61,330 nt of DNA from Thermomicrobiales bacterium (GTDB lineage: Bacteria > Chloroflexota > Chloroflexia > Thermomicrobiales > CADCWN01), in contig JAUJMV010000005.1 in the NCBI GenBank assembly GCA_030446685.1, forward strand, positions 252,549 through 313,878. Direction: 5' to 3'. Position numbers and translations under genes: made by a program. The notes beneath the pieces were generated by a model. That model made no database searches. It saw nothing but the letters and a program-made list of their open reading frames with translations, and had not been told where the DNA came from. Below, piece after piece: positions 1 through 9,788 of this stretch; the stretch's first letter is position 1; the number at the start of each line of letters is the position of its first letter.

Positions 1-22
1 TGAGATACCCTGCGTAGAAGCG

Positions 23-52
23 AGAAGGGGAGCCCCTATCGGCTCCCCTTCT
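23..52. terminator. Rho-independent-type hairpin at the left edge
   Basis: A perfect 12-bp stem (AGAAGGGGAGCC with its complement) encloses a 6-base loop and is followed by a weakly T-rich stretch on the plus strand. It probably ends a plus-strand gene lying to the left of the window; the TGA at base 1 could be that gene's stop. It could also serve the minus-strand gene that ends at 163. Confidence 0.6.
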
Positions 53-162
53 TGGCGTCTTGCTTCGGCTGGCGCTTGTGGCGGGGCGGGTCCCGCCCCG
101 GTTGCTCGTCTTCGGACAGGGGCGCGACTTGGAGAGATCGGCTGGCGATTCCCCCTGCGCCC

Positions 163-1578
163 CTACCGCCGGGCGGGGGCGGGGGGCGCGGCGCCCGCCG
201 GCAGGGGCGAGCGGTAGGGGCGGCCCCCGGTCGCAGCCGCGAACTCGGCGCGCGCCCGCGCGAGGTGCGCCGGGTCGCTGAAGAGATCGGCGGCGGTGAG
301 GGCCAGCGTCTGCGCGGCGTAGAGCATCCCCTTGTGCCCGATCGACATCGCCCCGGTCGCCACGATCCCCCAACTGTGGCCGGGGATGCCCATCGGCCAG
401 CAGGTCGTCATCACCTGCACGGTCGGGGTGATCCAGCTCACGTCGGCCACGTCGGTCGAGCCCGGCTGCACCTTCCCCTCGTCGAGGGCGGGGTGGACCG
501 CGCCGTCGAGCGCCCGCTCGAGGAAGTCGAGGGGCAGGTCGAGGCTGCGGATCCCGGCCTCGCGGGTGCCGGCCGGGTAGCCGTCGGCGATCCGCTGGGC
601 GTAGTCCTGCTCCGCGTCGGTGAAGGCGATCGGGCCGAGTTCCCCCATCGCCGCCAGCGCCAGGTCCGCCAGGGCGCGGTTGGGCAGCACGTTGTAGGCG
701 CCGCACTGGTAGTGCTCCTCGACCGCCGTCTCGGTCATCAGCGCGGCCCCCTCGGCGATCTTGCGCACCCGCGCCGTCAGCGCCTCGACCTGCCCCCGCT
801 CCGGCGCGCGGACGAAGTACCAGACCTCCGCCTCGTCGGGGACGACGTTCGGCGCCCCGCCGCCGTTGGTGATCACGTAGTGGATGCGCGCCTTCTCGGG
901 CATGTGCTCGCGCAGGAAGTTGGCCCCGACGTTCATCAGCTCCACCGCGTCGAGGGCCGAGCGGCCCTGCTCCGGCTGGGCCGCCGCGTGCGCCGTCTGG
1001 CCGCGGAAGCGGAACTTCAGGTTGTCGACCGCCAGGAAACTCCCCTTGCTGGCGCTGTTGAACCACCAGGGGTGCCAGGTGAGCGCGGCGTCGAGGTCGT
1101 CGAAGGCGCCGTCGCGGGCCATGAAGACCTTGCCGACGATCGTCTCCTCGGCGGGGCAGCCGTAATAGCGCACCGTCCCCGGCCGGCCGGTCTCGCGCAG
1201 CCAGGCTTGCAGCGCCAGCGCCGCAGCCAGGCCGGCGGTGCCGAGCAGGTTGTGTCCGCAGCCGTGCCCCGGCCCCTCGGCGACGATCGGGTCCTGCGTC
1301 GGCTGCGAACGCTGCGAGAGCCCCGGCAGCGCGTCGTACTCGCCCAGCAGGCCGATTATCGGCCGGCCCGCGCCCCACTCGGCCACGAACGCGGTCGGCA
1401 GCCCCCCGACATCGCGCGTGATCGCGAAGCCCTCCGCCGCCAGCGTCTCCGCCTGCAACGCGCAGGCCGCCTCCTCCCCCAGCGCCACCTCGGGCCGCGC
1501 CCAGATGGCGTCGGAGATCGCGGTGAACCGCTCCTGCCGCTCGTCGAGCCAGTCGGCCAACTCCTGCTTCGTCGGCAC
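163..1578 (-). CDS. M20-family amidohydrolase (AbgB-like)
   Basis: Cytoplasmic metal-dependent amidohydrolase of peptidase family M20, closest to the p-aminobenzoyl-glutamate hydrolase subunit B group, which cleaves amide bonds of acyl-amino acids or aminobenzoyl-glutamate. Visible motifs are GEYDALPG at about residues 79-86 and GHGCGHN at 104-110 (metal ligands of the first half), a dimerisation-type insert after GQTAHAAAQPEQ, and a late GHSWG. The length of 471 aa matches AbgB. I start at the second of two GTGs because GGGAGGGG then sits 6 nt upstream; the open frame itself extends further with no ribosome site. The frame is intact. The true substrate is unknown. Confidence 0.85.
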   Translation of the reverse strand: MPTKQELADWLDERQERFTAISDAIWARPEVALGEEAACALQAETLAAEGFAITRDVGGLPTAFVAEWGAGRPIIGLLGEYDALPGLSQRSQPTQDPIVAEGPGHGCGHNLLGTAGLAAALALQAWLRETGRPGTVRYYGCPAEETIVGKVFMARDGAFDDLDAALTWHPWWFNSASKGSFLAVDNLKFRFRGQTAHAAAQPEQGRSALDAVELMNVGANFLREHMPEKARIHYVITNGGGAPNVVPDEAEVWYFVRAPERGQVEALTARVRKIAEGAALMTETAVEEHYQCGAYNVLPNRALADLALAAMGELGPIAFTDAEQDYAQRIADGYPAGTREAGIRSLDLPLDFLERALDGAVHPALDEGKVQPGSTDVADVSWITPTVQVMTTCWPMGIPGHSWGIVATGAMSIGHKGMLYAAQTLALTAADLFSDPAHLARARAEFAAATGGRPYRSPLPAGAAPPAPARR

Positions 1579-1737
1579 GGTCACCCCTCCCTTCAGCCCC
1601 CGGCCGCCGCCCCGCTGGCGACGCGACGCCACTATAGCACGCGGGCCGCGCCCCCCGGCACGCCCGACGGAGGCCTGCCCCGGCGGCTGTCGGCGCCGAA
1701 CACCCGCCCGGCCCACGCTCGCCCCCCGCCCATCCGC

Positions 1738-1743
1738 TATACT
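1738..1743 (+). promoter_or_regulatory. -10 box TATACT for the small membrane gene
   Basis: TATACT lies about 68 bp before the GTG at 1811, in the context CGCTATACT. It is one of several near-identical -10 elements in this window. No convincing -35 is visible. Confidence 0.4.
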
Positions 1744-1810
1744 TCCCGCCGGGGACCGGCCCCACCGCCCATCGCGCCGCCCGCTCCGACCGCGACAGGG
1801 AGGCCCGCCT

Positions 1811-2131
1811 GTGCTCACCGGCATCCTCGCCATCGGCGCCGCCCTCCTCGCCCTCGCGCTCGGCCTCGGGGGCGGGCGCTGGCTGCGCCTCTGCCGCGCG
1901 TTCGACCTGCGCGACGGCAACTGGTTGCTGATCACCGCGACCCAGGGCCTGCTGCTGCTGGCGCTCGTCGCGGGGGTCGATCAGCGGCCCCTCGCCCGCG
2001 CCCTCCTCCTCGCCACCCCGATGGCCCTCCTCCTCGGCCTGCTGGTCGCCGTCTCGCCCGGCGGCGAGCCGGACGGCCGCTGGTGGCAACTCTGGCGCTG
2101 GCGCTTTGCCCCGTCCCCGCCGAAACGCTAG
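1811..2131 (+). CDS. Small integral membrane protein, function unknown
   Basis: A 106-aa protein starting at GTG, with AGGGAGG 7 nt upstream. It has about three hydrophobic helices (residues 2-20, 34-56 and 62-82) and a basic tail ending WRWRFAPSPPKR. I do not recognise a family. A -10-like TATACT at 1738 suggests its own transcript. It stands divergent from the amidohydrolase. The long open frames on both strands across this area reflect the GC codon bias; this reading is preferred because of its ribosome site and its hydrophobic pattern. Confidence 0.5.
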   Translation: MLTGILAIGAALLALALGLGGGRWLRLCRAFDLRDGNWLLITATQGLLLLALVAGVDQRPLARALLLATPMALLLGLLVAVSPGGEPDGRWWQLWRWRFAPSPPKR

Positions 2132-2400
2132 CCCCCCCGGCCCCCGACGTTGGGGGGAAGGTGCGGGGGAGAGCCGGGCGTTCAAGGGGCACCCCACTGA
2201 GCCCGGTCTTCTCCCCAAGGTGGGGGCAAGCCTCGCCAGGACCCTCTGACACATACTTGCAGTTTCCCCTGGTAGGAGTATGAGACTCAATAGCAAGCGG
2301 TACGGGACCATTCGTTGGAATTGATGTACCCGACCGCACCCGCGATGAGGAGGTGGACTTCTCGTGGTGCGCACCTGGGTGCAAGCAAGAGTTGTCGGAG
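2132..2400. other. Non-coding gap before the transposase remnant
   Basis: No gene is visible. It begins with a C/G-rich stretch containing GACGTTGGGGGG, related to the repeats near 14.5 kb and 35.5 kb. It ends with lower-GC sequence around 2260-2310 that could be the outer end of the insertion sequence; a loosely matching inverted stretch lies near 3765-3800. I cannot define terminal inverted repeats with certainty. Confidence 0.35.
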
Positions 2401-3672
2401 CTAGGCGGCCCGGCGCTGATAGGTGCGCTGGCGCGGGGGGCGGAGGGCCAGCGCCTCCTGCCAGCGCCCGCTTTTCACCCAGGTACCGCCCGCGCGCCCG
2501 GAGAGGACCAGATCATGCCCGCCTTTTGAGGCGCGCGGTGTGATCCGCTTGCAGCCGCTCTCGATGGTGCCGCTGCCGATCTGGAGGCCGCGCGCCCGGT
2601 ACTCGCCGTAGCGCATGCGGTGCTGGTGGTTGGTGTAGTAGGTGAGGGCCTCCTGGCCCTGGCCGCGCTGCCGGTGCGCCGCGAAGGCCTTCAGCACCTT
2701 CCCCACGTCGCCTCCCCACAGGTCGTCCAGGCGGCGCTTGGCCCAGCGTTTGGCGAGCGGCGTCCCCTCGCCGTAGACGGCGTGGGCCACGGCCCAGACG
2801 TACTGGCTGGCGTGGTACCAGTCGACGATCTGGGTGGCGTCGGGGACGTGTTGCGCGACGAGTTCCCAGATCCAGTGCGCGCCGTCTGCGACCACGACGA
2901 CCTCGGTGGCGGCCAGGGTCGCGCCGGGCGGCCTCGCACCACAGCTGCCGCCCGAAGGCGGCGGCCTCGGCCACGTCGCCGACGAAGGAAACCTCCTGCG
3001 CGCGGACTTCCAGCCGGTGCCGCTCGCGCGGGGGCGAGGTGGCAGTCGTAGACCGCGCCCAGCTTGTACTCGCGCCACCCGGCGTGGGTATGCACCAGCA
3101 CCCCGTCCATGGAGAGGTAGAGCCGGGGCGGGGCCGCGACGGCCGCCGGCACGCGGCCCCGTCCCAGGCGGCGGCCACCGCCCGCTGCTCCGCCGCCTGG
3201 ACGGCCCGAGCCGCTCGGTCGCCGCCCGCGCCAGGTTCGGGCAGACCGCACCGAGGCGGAAAGGGGCGCGGCCGCCTCCTCGAAGGAGGCGGCCGTGGCC
3301 CCCAGCAGCGCCAGCGCCTCGTCCAGCCCCGCGATCTGCTCCCCGCGCAGCCCAGCTGCCGGTCCAAGCCCGTGGCGACCGGGATTAGTAGGCCCGGCTG
3401 AGGGTGATGGGGCGAGAGGAGTGGCGACCTGGGCGGGGCGCTGCCGCGATACGCGGCGCAGGACGGGCGGCTCCGCCGGTGCCGCCGCCAGGACCCGAAC
3501 ACGCCCGCCAGCAAGTCGTTCCCCAGCCCGCGCGCCGCCGCCAGCGCCCGCCGCTCCACCTCCGCCAGCGTCCGCGGTGCGGGGCCCCGCCCAGCCGACG
3601 CCTGCGCCGCCGCCGCCATGCGCGGCCATCGCCGCCACGAACGCCTGCGCCGGGTCCGGTCCGAGCCTCCAT
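2401..3672 (-). pseudogene. ISKra4-family-like transposase, frameshifted
   Basis: Pieces of one transposase lie in three minus-strand frames: an N-terminal segment (EVERRALAAARGLGNDLLAG), a middle segment with SMDGVLVHTHAGWREYKLG, and a long C-terminal segment with VVVVADGAHWIW, IVDWYHASQYVW and IGSGTIESGCKRI. The order and spacing of the acidic residues match DDE transposases of the ISKra4 type. The ATG at 3672 has AAGGGG upstream. At least two or three frame breaks make it inactive as written; decay and sequencing error cannot be separated here. No intact copy occurs in the window. Confidence 0.75.
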
Positions 3673-3829
3673 GATAGCCCCTTCGGTACTCCAGCCGCTG
3701 CGACAACCCTCCACGCGAAGCCCCCGTGGTGACAACTCCCAGCGCACCGCGCACCCGCTGACTAGTTGTTTGAGGATTACTGTAGCTCTAGTTTCCGCAT
3801 GGGCAAACGGGTCTGACGCCGTCCGCAGG

Positions 3830-4880
3830 AGATGCCGCAGTCTATCGCATCCTGACCCTCCTATGCCTGCTGGTGGTGGCGTGCCCGATCGGGACGAACC
3901 TGGGCTTGCTGCACCTGCTGTGGATGCTGGTGAGCGGGCGGCTGCTCGCCGCGCGCGGCGCGGTGGTCGGGGCTGAGCGTCGCGCGCGGCGACGCGGCGG
4001 GCCTGGGCGGCGCTGGGGCAGGGCGGCTGGAGCAGCGCGGCGTTGCTGACCGCTGGGCCGCGGTGCTGGAGGGGAAGGGCGCTGGCAATCGCGCGAAGGT
4101 TCACCGGCTTTTCTGGCGCCCGCGGCTCCGGGGCTGTCCGGACCACCCATTACCACGGCGCCGTGGGGAAAGCCCTCCCCGCCATCCCGCTGGGCCTCAT
4201 CGCCCGCGTGGGCAGCGTCGGGGCCAGCCCTGATGGGCAAACGCCGGGGACCTTCGACGCACGCGCGCCTGCTCGTGGGCGCGTGCGGCGGTGCGCGCCC
4301 GACGACGCGCTGGTGCTGGACGGCATCGTCTACAGGGGCGATTACGTGGTGCGGCTCGCCAAGACTCGTACGATGCCACCCGCGGGCGGATCGTCCGCCC
4401 TTGCCCTGCAACCGCGGCCGCGCCATCGCCACCGTGCCCGACCGGGTCGAAGGCGCGAGGACGGCGTGCGCTCGAGCCCGACCTGGTGCTGCCGGAGGCG
4501 GCCGCCGCCAGTCCCACCGACCGTCGCACCCCCGCCACAGCCTTGCCGACCTCCCTGCCCGTGCCGCCGCAGCTGCGCCCCTTCGACCGCTGGCCCGTCG
4601 ACTGCCGCTGGCGGCGAAGCAGATGCTCGGGGCCAGCCGCCACGTCCACGCGAGATGCCAGCGCCGGCCGGAACGACGCGGCGGCGACCGCGCCCGCCGT
4701 CCCCACCGGCTTCTGGGGACCGCCGGCCCCAGCCGACCCCCGGCCGGCTGCGGCGCCTCCTGGCGCGCAGCACGACCCGCGTCCGCGGCTTGGAAAAAGC
4801 GCCCTCACCGCCCACCTGCCGAAGGGCTTCTGCGCGACGGCAGTCGCCCGGTCGGCTCGAGCCACCTACGATCCCTTGAC
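3830..4880 (+). pseudogene. Second decayed DDE-type transposase
   Basis: Fragments in changing plus-strand frames read, in order: VYRILTLLCLLVVACPIGTN followed by LLSGRLLA-like sequence, WAAVLEGKG, HYHGAVGKALPAIPLGLIAR, CAPDDALVLDG followed by YVVRLAK, RWPVDCR, PLAAKQMLG, PTGFWG and AHLPKGF. I recognise this order from a putative transposase family common in Chloroflexota. Catalytic assignment is inferred. Many breaks occur along about 1 kb and no clear start codon is visible. It abuts the ISKra4-like remnant, so this is a small graveyard of insertion sequences. Confidence 0.5.
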
Positions 4881-5035
4881 GTAGCGCGCCGAGCCTAGCC
4901 CCACATCCCAGCCCTCATCCCGCAATTGACCAGGCATTGCTTCTGCACAAGCTCACCGGCTGCAGAACAGTCGTCCTATGCGTGATTCGGAATGGAGGCA
5001 ACGCGTCTGATCGCGATTACCTGAGGGCGACGACG

Positions 5036-5573
5036 ATGCGACGACTCCTGCCACACGGCTTCCTCATCACCGCTGCCTGCTCGCGATAACGGCGATGGTG
5101 GGCGTCGCCGACGGGGCGGCGATGCCTGTCCCGTGATCCGGCAAATTAATGGATCTATCTCGATGGCGTCGGACGCGGCGCGGGCGCGCGTTTTCGGCGT
5201 GCGTTACCACCGCCCCCGCTGAACTGGTGCCGCCGCCGATGCTGCCGATGCGATTCGTCGCCACCTCGCGCGCGACCCCGACGGTCAGTTGCAGCAAGGG
5301 GCCTGATCGTGGCGCTCAACACGCCGGCGAGACCTCGGCTACCGCCGAGCGATCTCCGCCTGGGGCGGACGCCGTTCTTCTCCTATGTATGGCAATACCG
5401 CGAGGGTAACACACTCCACGCCGTCTCTGGGAGCGATCGGATCGCCGACGCGGACGCGTTCCTCGACCTCACCCTGACGCCCGCCTTCCTCCGCAGCCGC
5501 GCCCCCGCCCCGCCCCCGTTCAACGCCGGGCGACGGCCGATGCGCATGGTTGCGCCGCGCGACAGGAGCATGA
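5036..5573 (+). pseudogene. Frameshifted secreted protein, unknown family (copy 1)
   Basis: The ATG has GAGGG 8 nt upstream and starts MRRLLPHGFLITAA. After one missing base it continues LLAITAMVGVADGAAMPVP, together a credible Sec signal peptide. Further pieces in other frames read QINGSISM and then FFSYVWQYREGNTLHAVSGS with DAFLDLTLTPAFL. I do not recognise the family. The end is inferred from the ATGATGATGA overlap with the next start, so the two genes may be translationally coupled. Several frame breaks are present. Confidence 0.35.
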
Positions 5574-6050
5574 TGATGACCGGCACGTTGCGTCGCCGTC
5601 CCGCGCCGCGGACTTGGCTGCTCGCATTTACCTTTTGGCCCTGGTGTTCAGCCTCGCCTCCGCGCCTCCGCTCTGGCAGGGGAAATCGTTGATCTCTTTG
5701 GCGGTCAGGCCCGCGCCATGACCTGGAAGTACGGCACCTTCTCGGCCTATGGCTACAGCTACAGCGGGTTCGCGCAGGACAACACCCGACATCCGCGGCT
5801 ACAACAACGGCGGTGGGTGGCATAGCCCAAACGTCGACCTGCTATATCGACGCCTACTCGCAGTATCGAGGAGACCGCCAACATCGGCGACGATGCCGGC
5901 GGCTCGTCGTACGCGACGACGCAGCACTACTGGTGGGATGGCGGCTCCTTCGAGCGCTCTGGCGGGTCGGCTCCGTTCGCCCGCTCGGAGCGCGTCTGCA
6001 CAAACCCGCCAGGGCGCTCAACCTTCTCTCTGGGCGCGCGCGGCTGCTGA
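5570..6050 (+). pseudogene. Frameshifted secreted protein, unknown family (copy 2)
   Basis: Starts at one of three overlapping ATGs (5570, 5573, 5576) with AGGAG just upstream. Allowing frame changes, it reads as a signal peptide (RTWLLAFTF..LALVFSLASA), then GEIVDLFGGQARAMTWKYG, YGYSYSGFAQDNT, and finally NIGDDAGGSSYATTQHYWWD, ending at the TGA at 6048. Rich in Gly, Ser, Tyr and Trp, it looks like an exported or surface protein. No family is recognised. It may be a paralogue of the gene before it. Confidence 0.35.
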
Positions 6051-6245
6051 GGGCGCATACGCCTCCTCCGTGAGCGATGGTCTGGAGAGGCCGGATGTGC
6101 GCCCACTCCCGGCTGCACTCCAGATAGCCGGCCAGCGCAACTATAGCGACCACACCCTCCGTGCCTCCCTGCGTAAGTCCTATAGTTGTCGGGCCGGTCT
6201 TGGTGGGGTTTGCGTTGGGGCTGGTGGGGCACGCCAGGCGCCGTT

Positions 6246-6274
6246 TTGACAACGCCCGCGCCATTCCCTATACT
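6246..6274 (+). promoter_or_regulatory. Strong sigma-70-type promoter for greA-lysS
   Basis: A perfect TTGACA (6246-6251), a 17-bp spacer and TATACT (6269-6274). It faces greA about 155 bp downstream and probably drives greA and lysS together. Confidence 0.75.
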
Positions 6275-6430
6275 GGCCCTGTTAGGCGAACGGAGCTGAG
6301 GGCCGCTGGTCCTCGGCTTTTGTCCGTTCTCACCGTGATGGCTCGCCGTTCGGCGCCTTCTGCGCGACGGCCCCGCGGCAGGCGCCGGACGTGCCGGCGC
6401 CGGTGCGTGCTGTAGTAGAGGAACACCGGC

Positions 6431-6910
6431 ATGGTCGACCAGAAGCAAGGAGAGACCCTCCTGACCGCCGAAGGCAAGCAGGCCCTGGAGTCGCAACTCC
6501 CCGATCTGGTGGCACAGAAGCGCGCGAGATTACGGCGCGGCTGCAGGGGCCAAGACCTACGGCGACGCGGCCGACGGCGGCGAGTACCGCGAGGCGAAAG
6601 ACGAGCTGGCCAACCTCGACCGCCGCATCCGCGAGATCGAGGACACGCTGCGCCACGCGAAGCTGGTCGACACCACCACCCGCGACGGCACCGTCCGCAT
6701 CGGCTGCCGCGTCACCGTCCGCGAGGACGGCCAGGAGGGACCGAGGAGACCTGGACGATCGTCGTCGCCGCCGAAGCCAGCACCCGCAACCGCAAGATCT
6801 CCAACCAGTCCCCGATGGGCGCGGCCCTGATGGGCAAACGGGTCGGCGACCAGATCCGCGTCCACGCCCCCGCCGGCGACATCGTCTACACGATTACCGC
6901 GATCGAATGA
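6431..6910 (+). CDS. greA: Transcription elongation factor GreA (frameshifted as read)
   Basis: GreA rescues backtracked RNA polymerase by stimulating transcript cleavage in the secondary channel. The N-terminal coiled coil is split over frames: MVDQKQGETLLTAEGKQALE, then KTYGDAADGGEYREAKDELA with NLDRRIREIEDTL, then the C-terminal domain with SNQSPMGAALMGKRVGD and a final YTITAIE. Three single-base losses (near 6530, 6555 and 6740), at or next to G runs, restore the frame by the end, and the total length of about 160 codons is right for GreA. Because the domain order is complete and the gene is usually conserved, I treat the breaks as sequence errors. AGAGGA precedes the ATG. Confidence 0.85.
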   Translation: MVDQKQGETLLTAEGKQALESQLPDLVAQKRARLRRGCRGQDLRRRGRRRRVPRGERRAGQPRPPHPRDRGHAAPREAGRHHHPRRHRPHRLPRHRPRGRPGGTEETWTIVVAAEASTRNRKISNQSPMGAALMGKRVGDQIRVHAPAGDIVYTITAIE

Positions 6911-6918
6911 GGGCTGCG

Positions 6919-7013
6919 GGTTGCAGGTTCAAGGTTGAAGGGTCCCTGCCGCCTGGGCTGCGCCCGCAACTCCGCCAGTCGGGCTCTCGGACAGGAACCT
7001 TGAACCTGCAACC
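6919..7013. repeat. Word-repeat palindrome between greA and lysS
   Basis: The arms 6919-6936 and 6996-7013 form a perfect 18-bp stem (GGTTGCAGGTTCAAGGTT and its complement) around a 59-nt loop. The arms are made of the words GGTTGCA, GGTTCAA and GGTTGAA, and more copies continue on both sides. It could act as a processing or attenuation hairpin between the two genes. Confidence 0.85.
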
Positions 7014-7041
7014 TTGAACCTTCGACCCCGAAAAGGACGGC

Positions 7042-8626
7042 ATGAGCGACGAGCAGCAGCTCCCCGAGCAGACCCGCGTCCGCCTGGAGAAGACCGCCCG
7101 GCTCCGCGAACTCGGCGTCGACCCCTACACCCCGCGCGCCGACCGCACCCACACCATCGCCGACCTGCTCGCCCGGTTCGACGCGCTGAGCGATCCGGGC
7201 GACGACGGCGACGGCGCGGTCGCCGGCCAGCCGATCGACGCCGAGGCCGGCCGGCCGATCACCGTCGTCGGGCGGCTGGAGCGGCGGGCGCATGGGCGCC
7301 AGCTTCGGCCACCTGCGCGACGGCACCGGCGCCCTCCAGCTCTACCTGCGCCGCGATCTCCTCGGCGACGAGCCCTACGCCCGCTTCAAGGCGCTGATCG
7401 ACCTCAACGACTTCCTCCAGGCCGGCCGGCCGATGCGCACCGCACCGGCGAGCCGACCCTCGAGGTGACCGGGTACCGCCTGCTGACCAAGGCGCTCAAC
7501 CCGCCCCCCGACAAGTGGCACGGCCTGACCGACACCGAGACCCGCTACCGCCGCCGTCGACCTGATGGTCAACGAGGAGGCGCGCGAGCGCTTCGTCACC
7601 CGCTCGCGGGTCGTCAGCGCGATGCGCCGCTTCCTCGACGCGCGCGGCTTCATCGAGGTCGAGACGCCGATCCTCCAGCCGCTCTACGGCGGCGCGGCGG
7701 CCCGGCCCTTCACCACCCACTACAACGCGCGCTCGACCAGACCTTCTACCTGCGCATCGCCGACGAACTCTACCTCAAGCGCCTGATAGTCGGCGGGCTG
7801 GAGCGCGTCTACGAGATCTCGAAGGATTTCCGCAACGAGGGGGTCGACGCGCGCCACAGCCCCGAGTTCACCATGATGGAGCTGTACGAGGCCTACGCCG
7901 ACTACGAGGACATCATGCGCCTGGTCGAGGAGCTGATCCACGCGATCGCGCTCGAGGTCCGCGGCGAGCCGCGCCTGACCTACGCCGGCCGCGAGGTGGA
8001 CCTGACCCCACCCTGGCGCCGCCTGCTGCTGCGCGACGCGCTGATCGAGTACAGCGGCCTCGACTTCGCCGAGCTGACCGAGCAGCCCGCGCTCTACGAG
8101 GCCGCCCGCGCCGTCGCCCGCGAGCAGGGCGCAGCTCGACATCGCGCCCGACACGGTCTGGCCGCGCCTGGTGGACGAGATTTTCAAGACGTTCGTTCGC
8201 CCCAACATCGTCCAGCCCACCTTCATCTACGAGTACCCCACCGCCCTCTCGCCGCTGGCGAAGCAGAAGCCGGGCGATCCCACCATCGTCGAGCGCTTCC
8301 AGCCGATCGTCGCGGGCGTTGAGCTCGGCAACGCCTACAGCGAGTTGAACGACCCGCAGGAGCAGCTCGCCCGCTTCCAGGAGCAGGCGAGAGATCGTCT
8401 CGCCGGTGACACGGAGGCGATGCCGATCGACGAGGATTACGTCAATGCCCTGCGCTACGGCATGCCCCCCACCGGCGGCCTCGGGATCGGCATCGACCGC
8501 CTGGTGATGCTCTTCACCGATCAGCACGCCATCCGCGACGTCATCCTCTTCCCCGCCCTCCGCAGCGAGCGGGACCGGGGGCCGGAACGGGGCGAGCCGG
8601 GACGCGAGGGTGGGGCGGAGCAGTAA
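7042..8626 (+). CDS. lysS: Lysyl-tRNA synthetase, class II (frameshifted as read)
   Basis: Charges tRNA-Lys with lysine using ATP. The N-terminal OB-fold anticodon-binding domain ([20 protein letters not shown], then [19 protein letters not shown]) is followed by the class II core: [20 protein letters not shown] (motif 1 region), a motif 2 block containing [20 protein letters not shown], and motif 3 [17 protein letters not shown] near the end. About five frame breaks lie between 7290 and 8140, some of them one-base losses in C or G runs. All domains are present in order and the length is normal, so this is most likely a functional gene with sequence errors. It probably shares the greA promoter. 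Confidence 0.9.
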
Positions 8627-8651
8627 ACTGCCGACGCCGGCCGAACGGGGG

Positions 8652-9229
8652 ATGCGCCACGGGAACGGGGCCGGCGTACAGGTTACCCTATACACCGATC
8701 TGCCGGTTGACGAGTGTGTGCGACGGCTGAGCGCGTCGGGCTGGGCGGGAGGGGCGAAACCGGATGGTGGCAGCCGGCCGCGACCGACCGTGATATGTTT
8801 CGCCGTATCGACGGGCACCGGTTCTGGCTCGCCACCCGTGACGTGCATCTCGCACCGGGGGCGTTCGCGTGCTCGCGGTGCGCTTCCACGGCACGCTGAC
8901 GCCGCGCGGGCGAGGTACGCGGATCACGGGCGACGATGGCCGGCGGCCGGGTCGGCCGTTCCTGCTCCTCGGCATACTCGTCGGTGGGGCACTGCTGCTA
9001 CAGCTCGCCGGCGTGTCGGTGGGCAACCCAGCGCGCGCCGCTGGGGAACGCCGCGCCGTCCGAGGTACTGCTCCGCACGGGACTCAGCGCGGTTGTGGTC
9101 TACGCGCTCCTTGCGGCGGTGCTCTTCGCGCTGGTGCGGGTGGTAGCGCGGCTGTCGCCGGAGCCTCCGAACGCGCGCTTTGTCGAGTTCCTCGCGCGGA
9201 CGTTGGAGGCACGACCGCTCACCGAGTGA
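8652..9229 (+). CDS. Conserved hypothetical membrane protein (frameshifted)
   Basis: Starts 26 bp after lysS. The pieces read VQVTLYTDLPVDECVRRLSA, RFWLATRDVH, VLAVRFHGTLTPRGRGTRITG, then two hydrophobic segments (PFLLLGILVGGALLLQLAG and GLSAVVVYALLAAVLFALV), ending NARFVEFLARTLEARPL. This layout (TDLP start, a short beta-rich part with GGT/GTRI-type sequence, two helices, a conserved tail) belongs to an uncharacterised family seen in several phyla. At least three frame breaks are needed to join it. Function unknown. Confidence 0.5.
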
Positions 9230-9314
9230 CGCGCCCGTAGCGCCTGTGGGAGAGTCTTGTTCGCGATCCCGCGCCAGCAGTGCGCGCATCGCCACCGATC
9301 CGAAAGGAAGGCGT

Positions 9315-9545
9315 ATGAACGAGGGGACGGAGCCTTCGGCCCGGGATGACGCGGAACTCTTGGATGAGTACGACTTCCGTGGCGGCGTGCGGGGCAAATA
9401 TGCCAGCGCGTACGCGGCGGGGAGCAACATCATCGTCCTTGCGCCCGACGTGGCGGCGGTCTTTCCCGACTCCCAAGCGGTGAATGAGGCCCTGCGCGCC
9501 CTGATCAACATCGCCCGCCGCGCGGCGACAGACGCGTCCACCTGA
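9315..9545 (+). CDS. Small antitoxin-like protein (DYDF..GVRGKY family)
   Basis: A 76-aa intact protein with AAGGAAGG just upstream of the ATG. The sequence LLDEYDFRGGVRGKY, then APDVAAVFPDSQAVNEALRA, matches a small family often found in cyanobacteria and Chloroflexota, sometimes beside toxin-like genes. The C-terminal helix VNEALRALINIA is the most conserved part. A DNA-binding or antitoxin role is inferred from family context only. No toxin partner is visible within 500 bp on either side, so it may be an orphan. Confidence 0.6.
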   Translation: MNEGTEPSARDDAELLDEYDFRGGVRGKYASAYAAGSNIIVLAPDVAAVFPDSQAVNEALRALINIARRAATDAST

Positions 9546-9788
9546 CTGCCCAGCTATCCAGAAGACTTCTCGGCACTTTCTGTGGCCCGCTTGGCAGGCT
9601 ACACCTGACCGCGGTTAGCCTCATTCTGAATGCTGCGAGTGCGATTGCAGCCCTTCCCAATCCTTTCGAGGCCACGAACTGCCTTGCTTTATACGGCGCA
9701 TATCGGCACGCACCTGGCGAGAAAACGTACCGCTGCCCGAATGACGGCACTCTGCGCCGTCTGCCATACCTGTGAGTCGCGAGGTCAC

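Noticed and set aside
52-2283. Very long plus-strand frame opposite the M20 gene
   Set aside because: Rich in Arg, Pro and Gly with no ribosome site. It is the mirror of a real gene in GC-rich DNA; the minus-strand M20 motifs are decisive.
6431-8626. Programmed frameshifting in greA and lysS
   Set aside because: Too many breaks, no slippery-heptamer pattern, and similar breaks occur in many unrelated genes.
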